Of a stretch of 44,815 nucleotides of DNA, positions 7,531 to 15,320 are shown piece after piece. Position numbers and translations under genes: made by a program. The stretch's first letter is position 1, and each line of letters begins with the position of its first letter. The notes beneath the pieces are model-generated. The model ran no database searches. It saw nothing but the letters and a program-made list of their open reading frames with translations, and was not told the DNA's origin. The DNA is from Clostridia bacterium (lineage in GTDB: Bacteria > Bacillota > Clostridia > Christensenellales > CAG-138): positions 1 to 44,815 of the forward strand of contig QKAN01000231.1 of the NCBI GenBank assembly GCA_003246365.1. The letters are read 5' to 3'.

Positions 7531-8814
7531 TTGGGACGCAGAATCTTACACGCAGATTTTAACAGTTTCTATGCCTCGGTGGCGTGCTTTCTCGACCCCG
7601 CGCTCCGCCCGCATCCCGTCGCGGTGGCGGGCAACCCGGAAGCGCGGCACGGCATCATCCTCGCCAAAAACGAACTGGCAAAGAAGTTCGGCGTCAAGAC
7701 AGGAGAAGCCATCTGGCAGGCAAAGCAAAAATGTCCGCTTCTCGTAACGGTGAAGCCGGACTTTGAATCCTACCAGAAATTTTCCGCGCTGGGGCGCGAA
7801 ATCTACGGCGAATATTCCGACCGGGTGGAGGCGTTCGGCCTCGACGAAAACTGGGTGGACGTTACGTCGTCCACAAAAGATATCGCGGAAGCGCACCGCC
7901 TCGCGAACCTGATCCGAAACCGCATACACGACGAACTCGGCATTACGGTTTCCATCGGCGTTGCGGACAACAAGGTGTTTGCCAAGCTCGGTTCGGACAT
8001 CAAAAAGCCGGACGCGGTCACGCTGGTTTCGCCGGACAATTATAAACAGGTTGCCTGGCCGCTGCCTGCGCGGGATCTTCTGTATGTGGGTCGCGCAACG
8101 GAAGCAAAGCTGCTCAAATACGGCATCCTAACCATCGGAGACCTCGCGAACACGCCGGAAGCGTTTTTGCGCGCGCAGTTCGGCAAATGCGGCACCATGC
8201 TCTCCGCGTTTGCCAATGGACTGGACGCCGCGCCGGTGATGCGCACCATCGACCAACAGCCGGTCAAGAGCGTTGGCAACGGGCTGACCACGCCGCGCGA
8301 CCTCGTGAACGACGAGGACGTATACCTGACCATCTCCATGCTTGCCGAAAGCGTTGCCGCGCGGCTCCGCGAACACGGCATGCGCGCAAATGTCGCGCAT
8401 CTGGGCGTGCGCGACAACGGCCTATTTTCGTTTGTGCGGCAGATGAAGCTAGATCGCCCGACGAATATTTCCTCCGAAATCGCCCATGCGTGCATGCAGC
8501 TTTTTCGCGCAAACTATACCTGGCAAACGCCAATCCGCTCGCTGACCGTTTCCTGTTCGGACCTCATCGGCACGGACAACCCCGTGCAGCTTTCGCTCTT
8601 TGACGACGAAGCCCCGCGCCGCAAGGCCGAGGCCGCCGAGGTCGCCATCGACGATATCCGCCGGCGCTTTGGCTACCGTGCCATCGGGCGCGCGCTGTTT
8701 TTAAAGGACCGCGCAATCGGGCTCATGGCGCCAAAAGACGACCACACAATCCATCCGGTCGGATATCTGCAAAACGCGACGATGGACAGCGTAATCGGAG
8801 GCGGTTCGAAATGA
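7531..8814 (+). CDS. dinB: Y-family DNA polymerase IV, LexA-controlled
   Basis: A 427-residue translesion polymerase. HADFNSFYASV at 7-17 carries the first catalytic Asp (Asp9). The second catalytic pair is Asp105-Glu106 (AFGLDENWVD). A helix-hairpin-helix region and a little-finger domain follow. QLSLF at about residue 350 is a beta-clamp binding motif. The start chosen is TTG at 7531, where GAAAGGA sits about nine bases upstream and the protein begins directly with MGRRILHADF. The frame is open further upstream, but that part crosses the promoter and LexA box. It is first in a two-gene SOS operon; the next ATG overlaps its stop. The role is error-prone bypass of damaged DNA. Confidence 0.92.
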   Translation: MGRRILHADFNSFYASVACFLDPALRPHPVAVAGNPEARHGIILAKNELAKKFGVKTGEAIWQAKQKCPLLVTVKPDFESYQKFSALGREIYGEYSDRVEAFGLDENWVDVTSSTKDIAEAHRLANLIRNRIHDELGITVSIGVADNKVFAKLGSDIKKPDAVTLVSPDNYKQVAWPLPARDLLYVGRATEAKLLKYGILTIGDLANTPEAFLRAQFGKCGTMLSAFANGLDAAPVMRTIDQQPVKSVGNGLTTPRDLVNDEDVYLTISMLAESVAARLREHGMRANVAHLGVRDNGLFSFVRQMKLDRPTNISSEIAHACMQLFRANYTWQTPIRSLTVSCSDLIGTDNPVQLSLFDDEAPRRKAEAAEVAIDDIRRRFGYRAIGRALFLKDRAIGLMAPKDDHTIHPVGYLQNATMDSVIGGGSK

Positions 8815-9038
8815 AAATCTATGTCGCGGTGGAACTCACCATTGACGAAGCGGGCGTAATGCACCCGCGCAGCGTGCTCTGGGAAGACGGGCGCAAATTC
8901 GAAATTTCGTCCATATCGGATGTGCGGCGCGCGGCGAGCCTGAAAGCCGGCGGCAGCGGCATCCGCTATACCTGCCGCATCGGGCGCAAGGACACCTATC
9001 TTTACTATGAGGACCCGAAATGGTTTGTGGACGCATGA
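8811..9038 (+). CDS. Small protein coupled to the SOS polymerase
   Basis: A 75-residue protein starting with MKIYVAVELT and containing the patch RRAASLKAGGSGIRYT. It has no signal peptide, membrane segment or known catalytic motif. The ATG overlaps the polymerase stop codon by four bases (ATGA), and GGAGG lies about nine bases upstream, so translation is coupled. It shares the LexA-controlled promoter and is therefore expected to be SOS-induced. Predicted strands and a basic central patch would suit a nucleic-acid or protein-binding accessory, but that is inference. I know of no assigned function. Confidence 0.8.
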   Translation: MKIYVAVELTIDEAGVMHPRSVLWEDGRKFEISSISDVRRAASLKAGGSGIRYTCRIGRKDTYLYYEDPKWFVDA

Positions 9039-9053
9039 GGATGGACTTATTTT

Positions 9054-9110
9054 GGGCTCGGGTGGAACTCTTTCTTTTTCTCGCAAGAAAAAGAAACAAA
9101 AAGAACTCTT
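9054..9110. repeat. A-rich hairpin repeat, copy 2
   Basis: TTTCTTTTTC (9071-9080) and GAAAAAGAAA (9087-9096) form a perfect 10-base-pair stem around TCGCAA. The core GAAAAAGAAACAAAAAGAA (9087-9105) is identical to 33-51. The direct 8-mer GAACTCTT flanks the hairpin at 9065-9072 and 9103-9110. The element lies just after the SOS operon and lacks a T-run, so it is more likely a mobile-type repeat or RNA 3' structure than a normal terminator. Confidence 0.6.
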
Positions 9111-9170
9111 CTAATAAAACGTCTTATTAATCAGACTACTATTACTTTCTCTTTATGAGCAGGAATACAA

Positions 9171-9851
9171 TCAAGTCAGGAACTCCACCATTTCCGAAAG
9201 GGACGCGATATCCCATTCAGCCTTTACTTCTTCGTCGTGACAAACGTGAAACGCCGTAAACCCCAGCGCACGCGCACCGTCCGCTTCCACATCGTAATCA
9301 TCCACATAAAGGCTTTCCTCCGCGGAAACGCCGAGCAGTTGAAGCGCGGTCTGATAGATCAGCGGGTCCGGCTTCATCACGCCGACCTGATCGGAGCAGA
9401 CGAAACAATCGAAATATCGATCCAGCCCGACCACTTCGAGCGTAAGCCGGAGAGACGGAAACGTGTCGCTGATGACGCCCATGCGGTAGCCGTGCGCGGC
9501 GAACCAGTCAAGCACGGGCACCGTTTCGGGATAGACGACGCTCCCCTTGAGCCAGAACGCGTCGAAGAGCGCATCCGCACGCGCGGAGATCTGTTCGGTA
9601 ATTCCCTGCAGGCGCAATAGTTCCGCAAAATAAGCGCGCCAGAGCGCAATTTCGTTTTCCACCGTCATCAGCTGGCGGTTTCCGTATAGTTGATCGAACA
9701 ATCCGTCCACCGGAATCAGCGGTTTGCCGGACCAGCGTTCGATCATATCCGTGCGCGCCTGTTTTGCGGCGGGGTCGCCATGCAGCAGTGTATGATCCCG
9801 GTCGAAAAACGCAGCTTTGTAAATCCTGTCTTTTTCTTTTCTGTGTTTCAT
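9171..9851 (-). CDS. HAD-superfamily hydrolase
   Basis: A 226-residue haloacid dehalogenase-type phosphatase. Motif I is FFDRDHTLL (nucleophile and acid/base Asp). Motif II is the Ser/Thr in VISDTF. Motif III is the Lys in KPDPLIY. Motif IV is YVDDYDVEADGA. A helical cap lies between motifs I and II (subclass I). The substrate is probably a small phosphorylated metabolite and cannot be told from sequence. The start is ATG at 9849-9851 behind GGGGGGA; an in-frame ATG at 9893 has no ribosome site. It follows the rRNA methyltransferase gene on the same strand after about 60 bases, so the two may be co-transcribed. Confidence 0.85.
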   Translation of the reverse strand: MKHRKEKDRIYKAAFFDRDHTLLHGDPAAKQARTDMIERWSGKPLIPVDGLFDQLYGNRQLMTVENEIALWRAYFAELLRLQGITEQISARADALFDAFWLKGSVVYPETVPVLDWFAAHGYRMGVISDTFPSLRLTLEVVGLDRYFDCFVCSDQVGVMKPDPLIYQTALQLLGVSAEESLYVDDYDVEADGARALGFTAFHVCHDEEVKAEWDIASLSEMVEFLT

Positions 9852-9909
9852 ACGAATCCCCCCAAACCGTTGACGTTCTGTTTTCAACTTCATGCTTAAG
9901 AAAATCAGA

Positions 9910-11202
9910 TTACCGTATCCTCAATCCCTTGGGAATATGGTTCTTCAACACGCCGTCAACCGCCTTGCCCCAGCCAATTGGAAAGCCGAACGCCGTCGCC
10001 GCGCACCATCCTGAGAACTCTGGCGGACAGGAGACTGTTTCTCCCGCGAGAAAACGGATCAACTCGCCGTCACTCAGCGGCACGTTCCGGCGGAATGCAC
10101 CCTCGGGATAAGCAAGCGCGAGCGCATGGTCGGGCGTGAACCGGCCGTTTTTTGTTTCGCCCGCAAGCACGCCTGCGCGGACAATGTGCAGACCTTTCAG
10201 GTTTCGCGGCATCCGCGCCGGCGGAAGCAGCGCGCGCCCATCCGGCAGAAGCAGAATACGCGGTGGTTCGGTTACAAACGTATCCTGCCAAAATGCTTCA
10301 AACGCGGGGTTGGTTTCTCCCTTTGGTTCCGCGAGCACGGCGGAATTGTCCTTGCCTTCTCCCGCGCGGTGCAAAACAGCCATAAACTGCCCTTCGCCGA
10401 CAGAGGAATGCGGATATAGCCGTCTGCTTTCAAGCAGCGAAAAGTCAGGGTGCGCGCGGAGAAACGACTCCATCGCGCCCTCGTTCTCTTCCGGCGAAAA
10501 GGTGCAGGTGGAATACACCAGCCTGCCCTCGGGTTTGAGCAGCAGCGCCGCGCTCTCCAGAATCTGCCATTGCCGCGCCGCGCAGGAGAGCACATGCTCC
10601 GGCGACCATTCGCGCACCGCGGTTTCATCCTTTCGAAACATGCCCTCGCCGGAGCAGGGCGCGTCTACCAGCACAACATCGAAACAAGCGCCGAGCGCGG
10701 AGGCAAGCGCATCCGGCCGCATGCAGGTTACAAGCGCGTTGGTAATTCCCAACCGTTCGAGATTTCCCGCCAGCACTTCCGCGCGGCTCTTCACCGGCTC
10801 ATTGGCAACCAATAACCCGCTGTTTTGCATCATTGCCGCAAGCTGCGTGGTTTTTCCGCCGGGTGCGGCGCAAAGATCCAGCACCGTCATGCCCGGTTGA
10901 ACGCCGGTCAGCGTCGCGGGCACCTGCGCGGCGGGTTCTTGCACATAGCATAGTCCCGCGGCATGCAGCGGATGTTTTCCGATTGCAACATCGTCCTCAA
11001 AAAAATAACTCTCCGGTAAAACGCCCGTTGGCGTCAGCAGAAAATCCGCCAGCGCGGCAAACGCCTCCGGCGTGGTCTTTATCGAATTGACGCGCAGCGC
11101 GCGTTTCGGCGTTTCCTGCATCGCAGTTAGATATGCGGCGAACTCACTTTCGCCAAGCTGCGTTTTCATCCGCGCCAGATACGCCTCCGGCAGGTTCGGC
11201 AT
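9910..11202 (-). CDS. rsmF: 16S rRNA m5C methyltransferase, RsmF/RsmB-like (NOL1/NOP2/Sun)
   Basis: A 430-residue S-adenosylmethionine-dependent RNA cytosine-C5 methyltransferase. CYVQEPAAQVP at about 85-95 and DLCAAPGGKT at 109-118 form the cofactor site. DAPCSGEG has Cys183 and STCTFSPEENE has Cys233, the two-cysteine pair of RNA m5C enzymes (Cys233 attacks the base, Cys183 helps release). The C-terminal part (about residue 290 on) matches the extra RNA-binding region of RsmF-type proteins. The start is ATG at 11200-11202, with AAAAGGAG seven bases upstream. The target position in rRNA is inferred from the family only. Confidence 0.87.
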   Translation of the reverse strand: MPNLPEAYLARMKTQLGESEFAAYLTAMQETPKRALRVNSIKTTPEAFAALADFLLTPTGVLPESYFFEDDVAIGKHPLHAAGLCYVQEPAAQVPATLTGVQPGMTVLDLCAAPGGKTTQLAAMMQNSGLLVANEPVKSRAEVLAGNLERLGITNALVTCMRPDALASALGACFDVVLVDAPCSGEGMFRKDETAVREWSPEHVLSCAARQWQILESAALLLKPEGRLVYSTCTFSPEENEGAMESFLRAHPDFSLLESRRLYPHSSVGEGQFMAVLHRAGEGKDNSAVLAEPKGETNPAFEAFWQDTFVTEPPRILLLPDGRALLPPARMPRNLKGLHIVRAGVLAGETKNGRFTPDHALALAYPEGAFRRNVPLSDGELIRFLAGETVSCPPEFSGWCAATAFGFPIGWGKAVDGVLKNHIPKGLRIR

Positions 11203-11256
11203 CCTTAAACTCCTTTTCGATCCATGTACCATGTATTGATAAACACATTTTAGCAT

Positions 11257-11283
11257 AAACGCGGCTCCCGCAGGGGAGCCGCG
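11257..11283 (-). terminator. Intrinsic terminator after metA
   Basis: GCGGCTCCC (11261-11269) pairs perfectly with GGGAGCCGC (11274-11282) around a GCAG loop. On the minus strand it follows the metA stop and is followed by a short GTTTA rather than a long T-run. Confidence 0.65.
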
Positions 11284-11297
11284 CTCGATTCGGTTCG

Positions 11298-12233
11298 TTA
11301 TGCGTCTTCGTGATGCCCCGTGATCGCGTTGATATCGTACGGCGTCTCCTGATAGACGAAGTAGTTGAGCCAGTTGGTGAACAGCAGCGCCCCGTGCGCG
11401 CGCCATGTGATCATCGGCTGGAGAGTATCGTCATTGTTCGGATAATAGTTCTTCGGCATTTCAATGGGTTTGCCCGCGGCAAGGTCTCGCCGGTATTCCA
11501 GCTCCAGCGTCTTTGCGTCATACTCGCTGTGTCCGGTTACAAACACGCGCCGCCCGTCGTGCGACGCCGCCAAATACAGCCCCGCCTCCTGCGAAGTGGC
11601 GAGAATATCGAGATCGTGAATCTTCGCCGCGTCGGAAACATAGATGGTCGTGTGCCGCGAATGCGGCGCCATAAACTGCTCGTCAAACCCGCGCACGAGC
11701 TTATGCGAACGGTTCAACACCACATGCGGAAAGATGCCGAACATCTTCTTGCCGAGCGGGTGCTTTTCCACACCGTAAAAATGATACAGACCCGCTTGCG
11801 CCGCCCAGCAGATGTAGAGCGTTGAAAATACGTTGCTGTCCGCCCAGTCCATCAGTTGCACCAGCTCGTCCCAATAATGCACATCCGTAAAGTCCAGGTT
11901 CTCCACCGGCGCGCCGGTGATGACCAACCCGTCGAAGTGCTCGTCCTTCACGTCGTCAAACGTGCGGTAAAACGAGTCCAGATAATCCTGCGACGTATTC
12001 TGGCTTTGATAGCTTCCCGTACGCAGCAGCGTGATTTCCACCTGCAGCGGCGTGTTCGCCAGAAGGCGCAGCAGTTGCGTCTCCGTCGTTTGCTTGGTGG
12101 GCATGAGGTTGAGAATCGCGATGCGAAGCGGGCGGATGTCCTGTGCCGCGGCGCGGTGCTGCGGCATCACAAATATGTTTTCCTGCGCGAGAGAATCTAC
12201 CGCGGGTAATCCGTCCGGAATTTTAATAGGCAT
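11298..12233 (-). CDS. metA: Homoserine O-acetyltransferase (MetA family)
   Basis: A 311-residue protein whose numbering matches the MetA family exactly: Lys47, catalytic Cys142 ([10 protein letters not shown]), His235 and Glu237 (GHSEYD). It activates homoserine in the first committed step of methionine synthesis. Residue 111 is Glu ([10 protein letters not shown]), whereas the succinyl-CoA-using E. coli enzyme has Gly there. Glu111 is known to favour acetyl-CoA in Bacillus-type MetA, so O-acetylhomoserine is the likely product. The start is ATG at 12231-12233 with AGGA upstream. The frame is open to 12344, but the residue numbering supports this start. No recognisable SAM riboswitch or T-box lies upstream. 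Confidence 0.93.
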   Translation of the reverse strand: MPIKIPDGLPAVDSLAQENIFVMPQHRAAAQDIRPLRIAILNLMPTKQTTETQLLRLLANTPLQVEITLLRTGSYQSQNTSQDYLDSFYRTFDDVKDEHFDGLVITGAPVENLDFTDVHYWDELVQLMDWADSNVFSTLYICWAAQAGLYHFYGVEKHPLGKKMFGIFPHVVLNRSHKLVRGFDEQFMAPHSRHTTIYVSDAAKIHDLDILATSQEAGLYLAASHDGRRVFVTGHSEYDAKTLELEYRRDLAAGKPIEMPKNYYPNNDDTLQPMITWRAHGALLFTNWLNYFVYQETPYDINAITGHHEDA

Positions 12234-12555
12234 ATCTAAAATCCTGCTTTCGTAAATTTCGTTTATGGTCGCTTTGTCTTTCGGGTGCGCGAATGTAAGC
12301 GCGCATGCTGCTGCGGCTCTCCGGTTGACGCTGTTGTGAAGCATTGTTGAATCGCGGACGAATCGATTATTATTTTGCCTGAATCGGCATAAAAAACCGC
12401 CGTCCGGCTTTCCCGCCCCGCAAACTCTGCGTTGCCCGGATCAGCCGCCGGCGCCCGTATGATGTTTGTTATGAAGTTTCGCACGCTGCAAATAACGAAT
12501 TGTCCCGGCAGGCGGGCGCAAAATACCCTGCCCGGTGCGGGCCGTCGTTACTCTT
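12234..12555. other. Gene-free stretch upstream of metA
   Basis: About 320 bases between metA and the next minus-strand ORF. It contains GC-rich inverted patches (for example GGCAGG near 12505 and CCTGCC near 12527) and a minus-strand run TTTTTTATGCC near 12385 after a GC-rich stretch. I can fit no SAM-I, SAM-II, SAH or T-box consensus. It presumably holds the metA promoter, but I see no convincing -35/-10 pair. Confidence 0.4.
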
Positions 12556-12831
12556 TCAGAGGACGACTGCCGCATCCGCTTGCTCCGCGTGCTGTCGCAT
12601 TCGCATGGCAAGCAGATATTCAGCATGGGCGGACGCATCGCGCGCGCAATCAAGCACCGCGCGGTATTCGCGCAGGCTGTTTTCGCAGCGGATATTCACT
12701 TGCCGTGTTCCCGTCCGCATGACGCCGGATTCCTCCCAAAGGGTGATTTGTTCCATCCTATCAGAGTTTCCCTGCGTTTTCAAGCATTCATGCGGTATTT
12801 CCGTGTAATCAATGGAAACAAAATGTGGCAT
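12556..12831 (-). CDS. Small protein of unknown function
   Basis: A 91-residue frame starting MPHFVSIDYTEIP. It contains ERMEQITLWEESGVMRTGT (predicted strands) and then a long charged helix (SLREYRAVLDCARDASAHA). The amino-acid pattern is protein-like and of low hydrophobicity, unlike the Arg/Pro/Ala-rich frames that shadow real genes here. Against it, no clear ribosome site precedes the ATG at 12829-12831 (or the in-frame GTG at 12837), and no promoter is visible. The family is unknown. It could be a small gene read separately from metA. Confidence 0.5.
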   Translation of the reverse strand: MPHFVSIDYTEIPHECLKTQGNSDRMEQITLWEESGVMRTGTRQVNIRCENSLREYRAVLDCARDASAHAEYLLAMRMRQHAEQADAAVVL

Positions 12832-12912
12832 GGCCACTTCGCGCGGGGATGAAGTTTACAGCGTGTTTCGCCGGAGTTTGCATTTGCTTTGCATTCTGCC
12901 CGTGCCGGAGCG

Positions 12913-12941
12913 TTGACACGGCGAACCGGAAAGCGTATGAT
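12913..12941 (+). promoter_or_regulatory. Promoter of the MacB-type exporter operon
   Basis: TTGACA (12913-12918), 17 bases, TATGAT (12936-12941): a near-consensus vegetative promoter, 96 bases before the ATPase start. Confidence 0.8.
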
Positions 12942-12947
12942 GTGAGC

Positions 12948-12966
12948 GTATTAGTACGAGTAATAC
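12948..12966 (+). promoter_or_regulatory. Inverted repeat at the exporter transcription start
   Basis: GTATTA (12948-12953) and TAATAC (12961-12966) form an inverted repeat with a seven-base spacer, placed exactly at the predicted transcription start. This is the usual place for a repressor operator. No regulator gene adjoins the operon. Confidence 0.55.
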
Positions 12967-13036
12967 ACTTGGCTGCGCAACTTTAGAGTCTTGCCGCACA
13001 GTAAAGTGTTTCATTGCTCACAACCGGGGAGGAACG

Positions 13037-13870
13037 ATGCAGAACAATCCGCTGATCGACGTACGCAACGTTAAAAAAATATACCGCGTTGGCACGGTGG
13101 ATGTGCACGCGCTGCGCGGGGCGGATCTTCAGATTTCGTCCGGCGATATCTGTTCCATCATCGGCCGCAGCGGTTCGGGAAAGTCTACGCTGCTCAACGT
13201 GCTTGCGGGGTTGGAAAAGGTGACCTCCGGCGAAGTCGTCATCTCCGGAAAGCATCTCGAGCGCATGACACAGGGCGAGCTGATCGTGTTCCGTCAGCGA
13301 CACATCGGCTTCATCTTTCAGTCTTTCAATCTCATGCCTTACTATACCGCGCTCGAAAACGTTGCGCTCCCGCTTTCCTTTCGCGGCGTACCGCAGATGG
13401 AGCGACTCAAACGCGCGAAAAAAATGCTGGACATCGTCGGTCTTTCAACGCACCTGAAGCACAAGCCCAGCGAACTTTCCGGCGGACAGCAGCAGCGCGT
13501 CGGCATCGCGCGCGCGCTCGTCTCCAATCCGGATATCGTGTTTGCGGACGAGCCGACGGGCAATCTGGACTCCGCCACCTCGGACGAGGTCATGCGGGTG
13601 ATCATCGACATCCTGCGCGAACAAAAGAAAACCCTCGTCATGGTGACGCACGATCCCCACATCGCCTCTTTTGGCGACAAGGTCATCCATCTGCTGGACG
13701 GCAGAATAACGGACATCGCCATCAACGAATCTCCCATGCTTGAAACAATGCAACATGAACAGGATATTCGGGAAACGATCGTGATTTCCACAGGTGACAC
13801 CCCCTTAAATACAGCAACCCAAAACGAACAAAATGTTCGGGAAACAGAGGTAAATCCGGATGCGAAATAA
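13037..13870 (+). CDS. ABC exporter ATPase, MacB/LolD type
   Basis: A 277-residue ATP-binding protein: Walker A GRSGSGKST (43-51), Q-loop Gln95, signature LSGGQQQR (147-154), Walker B IVFADEP (167-173) and switch His205. The core is close to LolD/MacB ATPases, which power FtsX-type permeases. Residues about 228-277 are an extra acidic tail beyond the normal domain. It contains a short duplication, EQDIRET (241-247) and EQNVRET (264-270). Ribosome site GGGGAGGAA. It is first in a three-gene operon and its 3' end overlaps the next start by 11 bases. It would energise the permease at 15321. Confidence 0.9.
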   Translation: MQNNPLIDVRNVKKIYRVGTVDVHALRGADLQISSGDICSIIGRSGSGKSTLLNVLAGLEKVTSGEVVISGKHLERMTQGELIVFRQRHIGFIFQSFNLMPYYTALENVALPLSFRGVPQMERLKRAKKMLDIVGLSTHLKHKPSELSGGQQQRVGIARALVSNPDIVFADEPTGNLDSATSDEVMRVIIDILREQKKTLVMVTHDPHIASFGDKVIHLLDGRITDIAINESPMLETMQHEQDIRETIVISTGDTPLNTATQNEQNVRETEVNPDAK

Positions 13871-15287
13871 ACCATCTTTTCGGCTGACCGCGCTTTTGGT
13901 CATACTCACGCTTATGCTGGCAGCTCTGCCGCTGTCTTTTGCGCTGGCGGACGGAGGCGTCGTTCTCTACACGGGCGACGACACATCCGACGGAATCGTA
14001 GACAGCCGCGAGAGCGGATATCTCCAAACCGCGGCGGGACATGTCGGCGACACCATCACCGTGTATGTGCCGATTAAGAACAGCTCAGGCGGAGAGATTA
14101 CCGACGTTTCCTGCTCGCTTGCGGTTTCGGACGACCTCACCGTTTTCCCGTTTGAAAACCCTGACGAAACGGAAGCGACGCTGGACTGGAACGCCTATCA
14201 AAAGGCCAGCGAGGGCGCGCTTGTCGCCTGGAACGGAGATTCGCTCGGCGACGGCGAACACGCTTATTTTAAACTGGACGTCACCTTTGCGGCGGGCGCA
14301 TCGCAAGGCAACTACCGGGTTCCCTTTACGATTACCTGCAACGGCGGGTCGACCAGTACGGTGGAAGTGCTCGTCTATTGCCGCGGTGTGGATACCACCA
14401 GCGGGTCAAGCAGCAGCAGTTCCACCTATAAGAGCAAACCAAAGGTCATCATCGAATCCTACGAATTCATGCAGGATCCGATCTATGCAGGCGACACGGT
14501 GGAACTCCAACTGATCATTGCCAACACCTCCAACCGGGAAGCCGTCACAAACCTGCAGCTGGACTTTTCAAACGACACCGGCGCAATTCTGCCCGCACCG
14601 GGCGGCTCCAGCAGCGTATACATCGATACAATCGCTAAAAACGGTGTGCGCGCACTGACGCTCGACTTGCTGATTTCGCCGGATGCAGAAGCAAAAAGTC
14701 AGATTCTGACGATCACCTTATCCTATGAAGGCACGAAAAACCGAAGCGAATTTGAGGAAACAGCTTCTGTGAGCGTTCCTGTTTTGCAAAAGGCGCGCGT
14801 GCTCATCAACGACCCCGTCGTCTACGATGATCCCTGGGTTGGCAGCAATGTTTCCATCGGGGTCACGCTCTACAACCTTGGCAAATCCTCGCTTTACAAC
14901 TGCATGGTGGATATTGTCGGCGATGGATTGACGCTCGAAGAATCCTACTTTGGCGGAAATGTCGCTTCCGGCGGCACCATGCGCGCGGATTTGAACGTTG
15001 TCCCGACCATGGGCGGCAGTCTCAACGCTCAAGTGCGCGTCACTTATGAGGATGTGAACGGAAACGCAACCGAAGAGCTGCTTCCGCTGAACATGGTCGT
15101 CAATGAAGATATTCCTATGGAAGTCGCCTCCCCCGGCAACGGAATGAGTGATTCGGGCGATCAACCCGCAAGCGCGCATATCGGCTGGATCTTCTGGACG
15201 CTCGGCGGCCTCGCCGCGGCAACGGGTCTCGTCTATCTCGCCATCCGCGCAAAGAAGAACCGCGAACGTGCGCTTGAAGATCTGTAA
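13860..15287 (+). CDS. Membrane-anchored surface protein with CARDB/NEW3-like domains (exporter partner)
   Basis: A 475-residue exported protein. It has an N-terminal signal peptide (hydrophobic residues about 9-30) and an extracellular beta-sandwich region. A Ser-rich linker lies near 180-190. Two further domains start near 194 (PKVIIESYEF, AGDTVELQLIIANTS) and 310 (VLINDPVVYDDPWVGSNVSI); the pattern resembles CARDB/NEW3 adhesion-type modules. One C-terminal membrane helix (about 445-465) is followed by a basic tail. It sits between the ATPase and permease genes, where MacA-type adaptors sit in Gram-negatives. A role as external partner or substrate-handling arm of the exporter is inferred. 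It overlaps the ATPase gene by 11 bases. Confidence 0.8.
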   Translation: MRNKPSFRLTALLVILTLMLAALPLSFALADGGVVLYTGDDTSDGIVDSRESGYLQTAAGHVGDTITVYVPIKNSSGGEITDVSCSLAVSDDLTVFPFENPDETEATLDWNAYQKASEGALVAWNGDSLGDGEHAYFKLDVTFAAGASQGNYRVPFTITCNGGSTSTVEVLVYCRGVDTTSGSSSSSSTYKSKPKVIIESYEFMQDPIYAGDTVELQLIIANTSNREAVTNLQLDFSNDTGAILPAPGGSSSVYIDTIAKNGVRALTLDLLISPDAEAKSQILTITLSYEGTKNRSEFEETASVSVPVLQKARVLINDPVVYDDPWVGSNVSIGVTLYNLGKSSLYNCMVDIVGDGLTLEESYFGGNVASGGTMRADLNVVPTMGGSLNAQVRVTYEDVNGNATEELLPLNMVVNEDIPMEVASPGNGMSDSGDQPASAHIGWIFWTLGGLAAATGLVYLAIRAKKNRERALEDL

Positions 15288-15320
15288 GCACCCGGCACAA
15301 ATCACGCAACTGGAGGAGAC

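Noticed and set aside
12234-12555. SAM riboswitch or T-box leader for metA
   Set aside because: No match to conserved SAM-I/SAM-II or T-box elements on the minus strand; only GC-rich inverted patches without the required core bases.
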